Below are positions 34,501 to 45,782 of a stretch of 64,000 nt of DNA, in pieces. The number at the start of each line of letters is the position of its first letter. The stretch's first letter is position 1. Below the pieces are notes generated by a model. That model ran no database searches. It saw only the letters and a program-made list of their open reading frames with translations, and was not told where the DNA came from. This stretch comes from Forficula auricularia (Eukaryota > Arthropoda > Insecta > Dermaptera > Forficulidae): NCBI GenBank assembly GCA_024734495.1, contig JALMQS010000893.1, positions 75,210 through 139,209 on the forward strand. The letters are read 5' to 3'. The position numbers were made by a program, and so were the translations under genes.

Positions 34501-37500
34501 ACTTTACAACTCTGTTAAATGGAGAACCAAAATGCTATTTTAATAACAAATTGATGAGGTTTCGATACAAGAGATAATAGATGTGAATTTACTAGAAAAG
34601 TATGTACCATATATGTCCAGAACAGTCAGCATGAGAATGCGCTTGGTAGGGATGCAATCAGAATATGACAGATCTCTTGATATGATAATTTACCAGAATT
34701 GATCTAGATTCTAAAAGCAGGTGGCCAACTTTCTTATTAAAGTGGTTCGCTTTAATTAGCTAAGAATGTAACCTTTACTGGCTCCGCTCCACCCCAATGA
34801 CGTCATTCTGCGCGCAGACACCCCTAATCCGAATTCATTTAGCCCAAAGCAACCTTTAAAATGCAGTTGTTCATTTCGAAATTGATAAATATTTAAAAAC
34901 AAAAATGTAAATCAAAATTCAAGGCTACCAAATCGAATTTAAAATGCATATGAGAGATGCAATTAAGAGAGAATGCCCATTTGGAGCATTTCGAAATCAC
35001 CAAATCACCAGTCCAATACTCAAAGCCAATGCCGCGCCCTTGAATCCCAAACACTTTTTTTTGCTTTTGCTTTTTATTTCTGTTCTTGAGCAGAATTAAT
35101 TTTAATCAAGGCAAAAAAAAATAAAAATAAATGAATAATAAATTTTTATATATTTTATTATAAAATGTGAAAGTGTCAGAGAGTTCCAATCACAGAGACG
35201 AGTTCGGTTATTCAGAGAGCCATTAAATTTTTGCCTTCTTCCGTAAGAAATCTTATGTAAAGATTTTCATAATTTATGAACAGATTTTTTTTTCTCTTGT
35301 GTTGGCAAGTTGATAAATTTCATTCAAAAGGTGAGTGAAAAGGAAAGTGTAGATGTCTTGTGGATTGGAGAACGATTTTTCAAATATAAAAATATTTGTT
35401 TGGTATTTTTTTATTATATTAATGTGAATAAGAAAAATTTGGTTAAAAATTCAAGTTTAAAAATTTTAATATTAATTAATAATTTAAATAAAATTATTTG
35501 CAATTTTTTTTTTTTATTTTGAAAAAAAAAAGTTCATAAACAAAAAGCTATAATCCTTTAGAATTAGGTAAGAATACATTCAAAATGAAATTGGAGAAAA
35601 AAGTGAAAGGTTATCTTTAGGTAGGGTTTTCTTTAATAAACGAATCAAAATCTATTTTTTCATTCAATAAACAAAGAAATTAATTAAATTTTCTAATTTT
35701 AATAAATGACAATAACAATATTTGTAATGAACTAAGAGATAAGTGATGGAAAGGCAGCCCAAGGATAGTAAAAAAATTTCGTTCCGACCCCTCAAAACAT
35801 ATATATGTATTTCTGAATGTATGATTGTGAATGAAATGAATGATCGCCAACCCTGTTGTGTGTATTAATTATTTATAATGAATTGTAGACCCTGAAGAAG
35901 GAGGGAAAATCCCCCGAAACGTTGGTTTTTGAGTGATGAAAAAATGAATATCCAATCAATCTATTTTATTTGCGAGAATATTTTTCACTATCCTTGGGCT
36001 GCCTCTGCATCATTTGAAAAATAAACAAATACCTCAGGCCGCATATAACATATACTAATACTATTGATATTTGTTAATCAAAAAAGATATAGTTAATAAA
36101 TGTAGAATAATTATATCCATCCACCATGACAAAGAAGCAAAAATATATATAGTATAATAATCTTTGGGTTCTTTTCTTTTTAAATCATTTAGCAGTTCAT
36201 AAAGTTTTAATCACTGAAATAATAAATATTTAAAAAAAATGGAAATATGGAATGAAGAATAATTTTTAAATATTCAAATCTTCATTATTTTTTTATCTGA
36301 TAGTTGAGTCTTATTATAATTTTTCTTTTAGTGAATTTTATTATTGAAAATAGCTTCACGTATGTATATGTAAATTCATATACCCCTCCCTAAACATTTC
36401 TGTGAAAAAACAGGCCAAGCTCGAAAAAGTAGTAAAATCTAGAATGCAGCCAAGTTATATTCGCCAAGAATAATTAAGTTGAGAAAATAGTACTTTCAAT
36501 TAAAAGGCATTCTTTCCATTTTGAATGACAATCTAAATTTATGGATTCTAAATTTTTAATTTAAATTATTTTCATGAAACTTGGCTGTTACGAATTATGC
36601 CGTTAGGGTAAATGGACTACATTCGTAACTAATTTTAATTAAAAATTTAGAATCCATAAATTTAGATTGTCATTCAATATGGAAAGAATGAATTTAAATT
36701 GAAAGTACTATTTTCTCAACTTAATTATTCTTGGCGAATTTAACTTGGCTGCATCTTAGATTTCACTACTTTTTCGAACTTGGCCTGGTTTTTCACCGAA
36801 ATGTTTAGGGAGGGATTTCCCTTCTTTTTATAAGCTAATATGTAGCTTTTTTTTAAGATTTAATTTAACTCACAGATATTACCTTTTCATTTTAAAGGTT
36901 AAGGGTAGTAAATTTTTTATGATTAATTTTTACTTTTATTAATCTCCAAGACTCTACTATTATGCCAAATTTTAGTATACCTTTTTAGCATTAATTTCAT
37001 ATATAATAGATGCAAATTTACCCTACAATCTCCGGTCCTTCATTTTAAAGGTTGAAAGAGAGAAAGTGCGTTTTTTTCGTATTTTTCTTTTATTATTACT
37101 CCAAACTCTACTATTATGCTAAATTTTATCATCCTAGATTAATTTCATATTTAATATATACAAATTAACACTACATTATTCACTCCTCCATTTTAGGGGT
37201 CAATGGCAGTAAAGTTTTTGTGCAAATATTTTCACCTTAATTAATTCTCGAAACTCTACCAAGATACCAAATTTTAGCATCCTAGTATCATTCCATATAT
37301 AATAGATGCAAATTTACACTACAAACTTCACCCCTTCCATTTTAGGGGTTGAGAAAGGGAAAGTCTAGGTTTTTGGATTTTTTCCTTTGTTTGTGAGCCA
37401 AACTCTACTAGCAGGAGAAATTTCATGATGCTGGAATGATTGGAAGTACCCTATAGGTTTTGATGACCTGGCAGTGAGTCAGTGAGAACCAAAATTAGCT

Positions 37501-40500
37501 ATTTTTTAAGGTCCATATCTCAGAATTTATTTAAGCTATATTATTGAAATTTGGTACTCTTTTTAAGATGGATTACATAATTACATGTGTAAAATTTAAG
37601 CTCTGTATCTCAAATGGGTTCCGAGCTGCAGGGGGGCCGAAATTGGCTCGAAATGGTTCGTGTAAATAGCGTACAGCGTGTACGGCCAAGTCAATGGTCG
37701 AACTTGGCCTGCGCACTCTGTGCGCTTTGATTTCCAAAAAAGTGAATAAACATTGTAAAGCCAGTAATATTTGTTTCTAGGTAGATAATTTTTATAAGAC
37801 ATTATTAAATATTTCTTTCAATTCAATTGCAAGTTCCATAAGAAAGTTTGCAGTTAAAATATTTATTTCTAATAAAAATGAAGTCAAAATATACCAAAAT
37901 GGTTATATTAGGTTGGAGTTGATGGTGTTTCACAAGGAGAAACAAATTGAAATACAAATATTTTTTAAAATTTACTCTATATATTTCGAGCTCTTAACTC
38001 ATCATCAGGAGAACATTGACTGAAGATAAAATGATGAACAGAATTTATTTAATATGATGGACAATTGTTTGTGAGTTAGTGTGGGTATGAATGAATTATC
38101 AGAGAATGGAATGATCTCAAATTGGGAAAACCCAATAAATTGGTGAAGTGAACAAGCCCTAAACTGCAAATAAAGAAAGGATATTTATACTTGGAAGGTG
38201 CAGTTTTAAAAGGTTGGTTTCTATGTATGTATGTAAGTGCCCTAAAGGGAGCAATAAACAATACAATGTGATGTGCAGGTGTTAGTGATTTTTTTTTTAA
38301 TTCAAATTAAATATCTTTGATTAATATGTCAATCATTGGTGAAGTTTTGATGTCTGTTTGATTATTTAAAATATTTTCATTAAGGTGAATGGCTCATTTA
38401 ATTTTTTTCTCCTTGTAAAACACCACCAACACCAACCTAATATAATTTTAATAATGTTTCACTATAAACCAACACTGCGTTCCCTAAATTTGATACCAAA
38501 ATTGTGATTATATTTTCGGAAATCTTGATATATTTTTTCCCATTCAAAATTTAAAATCTGCGATTTTATTTTCCGAAAACTTTTGGAGAGAATTTCCAAT
38601 TTCTTCTTATTTTAGAAAAAAATCATAAATAAATAAAAGCATTTTAATGACTGACCTGGCACAAAGGCTCGTCGGTGTAGAGCAGCGGTTTCACTTTGCG
38701 CTCCTTATTTTTCAGCTTACAATTCTTGACGGCACCCTTCCAATCGCATGTCTGTTTCTCGATATCGAAAAAGAGTCCAGCAGGACACCGAATCGCCTGA
38801 AGGCCACTGGAAGTGCACTGGATGACGTCACGGCAGTTATCGCCCTCGCCGGCTACCAGTCGAAACCACTCGCCGGCATCTTTGTCTTTGCACAATTCTA
38901 CCTCAAACGATTCTTCTTTTTTGACAGGCTCCTCCTGAGCTAAAACTGCAAAAAGACAACACAAAAGTCATAAGAGATATTGAACAATTCTATTGATTTC
39001 TATCATGGTTTAATCTTATGTTATTATATTAAACGAGCAATTCTTGTATATATAGAATCGTTTTCTCGAAAACGGCTCTAACGATTTGGATAAAATTCAC
39101 GGGTTAGGAGGGTTTTGTGTTGGCGATTCGATCTGTGACACGGTCTCATCTTCGGCTTAGTTGTTTTGGTGAGTTTTTGGTTAATTGAAATAATTATTCA
39201 TAGATGGTTGTCTCGATAAAAATTTATAGTTACATTTTTTAAATTTCATTTTAATAATTGTTTTTTTGTAATTTTAAATTCCACTAATAGATCATTACAA
39301 ATATTATTATATATTTAAATTAGGGAATTTAATTAATTAAAGGTATTTTTCTATAAAATAATTTATTAGAATATCAATTTCATTCTCTTAAAAAATCCAA
39401 CAATTGGAAGGATCGTGCCTCCTTCTTCAGGATTTCAAAGGGTCAACGAAAGAACCTCGGTGTATATTATTATAATTTTATTTTTAATTGAAATTACATA
39501 CAAAGCTTTGTAGCCAGTGATACGTCATAGCGGGTGTAAACGTTGGTAAAAATTAAGTTTTTTTTTCAATTTTATTTTATTTACGACCTTTTTACCTGAA
39601 TTTAAAATTAAAAATAATATTAATATATCGCTTTTAACTGAATCAAAATATTACCCAGCATAACTCGGTAATTTCTTGATTTAGGGGCTATTCATAAAAT
39701 ACGTGACTAGAAATTTCGCTTTTTTGGACCTCTCCCCCTTCGTCACATTTTCTGGGACCCCTCTTACAAATATAGCGTCACAAAAGTTAGACCCCCACCC
39801 TTAATTTTGGGTTTGATTTCAACCAAAATCTAAACAGTTCTTAATCTCAATGCACCAAAACTACAAGTGAAATTTTGTTTTGATATTCACACTAATTTTT
39901 GAACTAGAGAGTACACAAAATTTGGTACCGTACTACTTGACAAAATAGTTAATAAATTTAATCCTGATTTGTGTGTCTGTCTAGATTGAAATTATATGAA
40001 ATTTTATTTTTTTTATTTTTTATTTTACTGATATTCAAATAGATATCGTTTTAATATATAACGCCTAATGATGCAACCCCCAATTCAGAGCGTTCGATTT
40101 GAATGCATAACCTAGAACTCACAGGCGAGACTGTATCTTTATTTGTTTCTATTTTTTTTTTTTTTTTTTTGAACCCACCACCAGAGAAAAATTTATTACA
40201 GGTCTGTCTCTTTTATAGTAAATTTCATTTTTTGGGGAGTTTTTTAGTTTGAAAATTTTATATTTTTATTTTTTTAAGAAGCTCCGCTCCCTGAATTTTT
40301 GTTATGATTTCAACCAAAATCCAATCAGCTCTTAATCTCAATATAAAGAATCTACATAGAGTGTAAACCTGCTAACTTCATTTTTTATCAAATATGACAT
40401 ATTAATACCGTTCGAAAGAAAAAGAGATGCAGCATCTTCGTCCAAGTAAAACTGCTACTTAAAATTACGATCGTAAGTTGTAGAAAAAAAATGTGAAAAA

Positions 40501-43500
40501 TAGTTTTTTCCATAACAACAATATTAAATTTTGTTTCTTTTTTCTCTGCCCTTAAAATTTTCTTGTTGTGAGCTAGCAGGTTTACACTATAAGACGACGA
40601 AATTTAAAATGTCATCATCAATCAATACTTGTTGCATGTACAAAAACATCACGTCGGAAACGTGGATTCGATTCGTTAGTGAAATTTTATAAATTTCCAG
40701 ATGTATGTAAATGTCAAAAATTATATCTTCTAATGGAATTTGCGGTAGAGTTAACACTTTAGGAGTTATAATCAAATAATTCCTAGGGGGACGGACATAG
40801 ATATAAATATATATAGGTATATAGGTGCAGACACAGGCACAAATGCCCTTTAGTAGTATGTAATTATTCTCAATCTTTTTTCCCTCCCCTGTAGAATTTC
40901 CTTGTTGTGAGTTAGCAGATTTACTCTTTTGTTCTGATATTCACATTGGTTTTTGAGTTAGAGCTTACTGAAAATTTGGTAACCTACTAACAAACATTTC
41001 GACAAAATCATTAATATCTCGTAATTCCATGTTCACACATTAGGGCTTTTTAGTAGAGTAAATCACAATCGTTTCGCTCAATTTTTTTTTAACAAGACAG
41101 TTTCAGCCGTTTTTGATATATTTCAAAAAAACAACATTTTGTTCATGCACTATTACAAAACTTGACCATACCCTCCCTGTATGGTAAAGTAATAATATTA
41201 ATATACACGGAAGTTTCTTTTGTTGACCATTTTAAGCCCTGAAGAAGAATGCACAATACACTTAATCGTCGATGTTTTTAAGAGGATGAAAATGACATTC
41301 TAATAAATCCTTTTATTCGAAATTTGTGGTTTTCATTATCTTTGAGTTGCCTTTGCATTCTACTATATCATTTTCAATAAAAAATACCTTTAATTAATCA
41401 TATTTTTCAATTTTTAATAATATTTGTAATGAACTATTAGTGGATTTTGAAATTAAAAAAATCAATTAATTATTAAACGGAAATCGAAAAAAATGAATTA
41501 TACATTTTGAAAGAGTCGACCACCTGTTAAGAATTACTTTAATTAAGAAAAAAAAACAATCAAATTAAAGTTGCCCAAAGATGAGACCCTGACAGATCAA
41601 ATCGTTGACCCGAAACACCCCTAACCCTTGATTTGCATTGAAATGGTTAGAGCCCTTTTCGAGAAATATATAAAAATTTCTTAGTTAATATAAAAAGATA
41701 AGATTAATAAAGACAGACAAATTTCACTAATAATTTATTGAGGATGATTTCTATTAAAAAGGTAAAGCCCATTTTTAAAAAGTAAGAGTCAATTTTAGCA
41801 TAAATCACCTCCCCTTTCTTTCTTTCGCTTTTGAAATTCACACACACACACACATACTCATTCCCTCTCTCCTTTTTCTCCTTCTTTTTCTTCGCCTCAA
41901 TCTTACATAGTACTACTACTACTACTACTCATATGCATTTTAAAGATTTAAATTAAGAATGTGAAATATCCTTGAAAGAAAGAAGAAGCAAATTGAAAAG
42001 ACTTCAGAATCGTATTGTGAATTACTTATTTACTCTTAAAAAAAAAACTTTCTATTCTTTAATTTTTAGAAAATAAATCTTAATATCTAAAGGCGATTAT
42101 ACATACTAAGATTCATTTAATGAAAAATGTTCAATTATTATATTTGGGAGTTGAAGGACGTTTCAGTTTCAAAAGCCATTTCTGCCATATATTTTTTTTT
42201 CATTCAATCTGATTTGTCCGGGGCACAGCCATGCAAGCATTAACCCTGTACTGCCATTTTTGCCCCTCAAGCGCATTTCATTTTGCTGTAGAATCTTTAT
42301 TTGAAGATTAATATTATTCAATAAAGCTTATAGGCTTTATTTCTTTATAGAATATCTTTCAATATTTAAAACCAATTGTTCTTTAAATTTTGTTAATATT
42401 ACTTATGTTACATATCAGTAAAGATGTTTCGACTAAAACCATCATTTATTGAGATAAATTCATCAGAAAATCACAAAGAGAAACAAAGAGACTGTCTTCT
42501 GCTTGATGCAAATAAACATACACACCTATATATATATAAATAATAATAATAATAAATAATATATGGCCAAATAAAATTTAGGCCGAAACGTCTCATTAAA
42601 GGTGTTTTATTGAACCCAGTGATTCCATCTTTGGCTGATACCTCCTCCTTCATCTAGTATAAATAATATATATATATATATATATATACGGATATATCAT
42701 TTCGATTTATAGGTGTGTATGTTTATTTGCATCAAGCAGAAGACAACCTCTTTGTTTCTCTTTGTGATTCAACAACTCTGCTACTCTCGGGAAAACAAAA
42801 ACTTTTAAATTAATTTCATCAGAATATGCTCGAAGTTTTGATCGTTTTCAAGTGCAAATGAAGATCAGTCTATCTTGCACTTGAAAACGAGTCCAAAAAA
42901 TGGATCGAAACGTTGTACATTCTGATGAGTTTATTTATCTCATCAAAATCTGTAATCTAAGTGGTTTCAGTCGAAATATTCTTCTTGATTTTAACAACTC
43001 AACCACGGAAGCATCAAATCTTCAATATGTTACTAATGTATCGTTTTATGTGGGGCTAAAAATTACCCCAAATTAATATTATTAATTCGTCATTCTTTAT
43101 TGTGGAGTGACATCTTCTTAATTCAATTACACTGGAACATTTATATTTGAAGTCAAATATTTTTTTACTCTAATCCCTTGTTATTTTTCATTTTAAATGA
43201 TTTTTATGTGCAAAGTGAAACATCTTTAATAAAGATAAAAGTAAATAAATATTTTATGAAATATTCATTTACTATGTGTTAGGTTTTCTAGGTCACTTGT
43301 TCCAGGTTAAAAATTAAAAAAATAAAAGAGGTACATTTTTTCAATATAAATATATATATATATATATTGGGCTTTGAACCCATCTTCACGAAATACAGAA
43401 AGTAACTTAACATTAGTTGAAGATGGGTTCAAAGCCCGAAATATATATATTGAAAAAAGTTACCTCTTTTATTTTTTTTAATTTTTAACGTGAAACAAGT

Positions 43501-45570
43501 TACCTAAAAAACCTAATTCATAGTAAATGAATATTTCACAAAATATTTATTTACTTTTATCTTTAACAAATTTAAAGTGACCCCAAACAGTGAATACATA
43601 TAATCGGAACTGAACAGCAGTTAAATGGATCTCAATCGATTCCATTGTCTTGAGTCTATGTCATTGTGCATATATATTGCTATTGTAGATTTCTGTCTTA
43701 ATTGGGCAAAATATGCCTAGGATCCAAGCAGATGCTGATATCAAAGATTATTATTTGGTATAGTTCGAGATGGTATAGTTCGAGATGAAAAAATTAAACT
43801 GTCGAAAGAGTGAAATAAAAAATTAAATAAAAATTATTCTTCCTATCGGCTGATCCTAGTACATTACTTAGTATTGTATTCACATGTTTTTATTTTTTTT
43901 CGCTCATCATTATATTTAAAAAATAATGTCTTAAACATGGAGAATTTGTTTTCAACCATGATAATTTTATCATTCTGTGCGTCTGTTTGTCTGTGTCTCA
44001 GTATTCCGACCCATGTTAAACAAAGCATAAAAAGCCATAGAAAGTTCGTTCTAGTGTCAAAATGATTTTATTTCCGTTGCCGAAAATTGATTATATTTTG
44101 GGCTCTCTAATATTATAAACTCCGGTTCAAAAATTCAAAAAATATATTTTTTCAATTAAATAATTGAATTATTTCTTGAAGGAGACAATAAAAGAGTGTG
44201 TCTTCTGCTAGAATTATAAATTTTATTTATAACGAGACTATAGTTTCGAGAGCTTTGCCCTTTTCTTCAGTCTATTATCGGTACAAAAACTTTCAATTCA
44301 ATTATTTCTTTAAAAATCTACTAAAAGCACTTATATATTACACATAGATATTATACAAAAAATTAAAAGTGATTTAATATAAAAATTAAAATGTAAAATT
44401 ACTAGGTGGTGTTTCACAAATAAAAACTAAATTTATTTTGAGCATAAACACGAAAAATATATTTGGGATTTTTAACCTATCTTCAAGAGTTAAAACAGTA
44501 TAGGTATCAACTTTTTAGTACCTATAGGTACTTTTATAAAGCTGAAATATCCATAAGGAGTTTATTTTCAAAATAATATTTGTTTTTATTTGTGAAATAT
44601 CACCTAGTATTTTAATTTGTATCTTAAATCAATTTGATTCAATATGTTTACCTCGAACTAACACCATTCCCCTTGGAAATTATTAAAATTAACTAAAAAT
44701 TTTTATTTCAAATTGATTAAAATTCATTTTTTGTTTTTGTTTTTAAATTCTATATTATATTTAAATTTAGTACTAAGTAGGTTCTAGCAGGGGACCGTAT
44801 CAAGGATTGAAATTTTTTTCAATTTTTCCTATAATTTTTCTTTTTTAGAATTGTATTCTAGCAAGTTTCGTCAAGCATTTGAGTTTCTAATAATCATAGT
44901 AGCTTGTACAATATGCCATCCATCGAATGTGAAGAAAATTTCATATACGAAAAATTAAGGAATCTTCCCAAACAATAACAAAATACTAATGAACAAACTT
45001 GCATCCCGTCAAGGGAGATATTGATAAATGCCCCTAAAAACAAGTACTATTAAACATATATTCTTATTTTTATGCCTCAACAAAAAAGACCCCCTCTAAT
45101 TTTTCAACCCTTTAATTTAAAAATCTGTGAAAATTTATTAATGATTAGTAGGTATAACTTAATAGAAAAATTGTTTTCAGTGGTATAAAATATTTATTTA
45201 TAAAATAATTCTATTTAAGATTAAATTAAGTAAAAAAATGAAAATCAAAAATAATTGCAAATTTCATGGTAAATAAATATTTCGAATTGTATTGATTATA
45301 ATATATAATAAATAAATAAAACAAAGAACTACAAATTGTAGACAAAAGTAAGACTTTTTCTAGACTTGGTACGCTGTTTCAGTAAATTAATAATTTTTGA
45401 CACCATTTCCTTTTTAGAAGGATTAAAGTTAATGGCCACTTTTTCAATGACATTTTTTTCAGCCGAACCTCTACCCTTTAATTCTCCTAAATTAAAATTT
45501 ATTAAAAAAAAAAAATATTTATTTTTGAATACAATTATTAAATGGTAATTTAAAACACAACCGTTTGTTT

Positions 45571-45604
<34 letters not shown>

Positions 45605-45750
45605 TTTTTCCTAAATAACTTTTTTTTCAAATTTTCAATATTTCCAATTGATAAAGGGAAAATTTTTTCTGAAACGTTAGGATTTTTTAATAAATATTTC
45701 TAGATTATTCTATAAAATATTTGTAAAAATTTATATATCTAGGTACATAC

Positions 45751-45782
<32 letters not shown>

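Noticed and set aside
38647..38943. 98-aa plus-strand frame
   Set aside because: Antisense shadow of CDA1 exon 2.
42535..42600. Hammerhead at GGCC...GGCCGAAACGTC
   Set aside because: The stem II and GAAAC-GTC half is present, but no CTGANGA precedes it.
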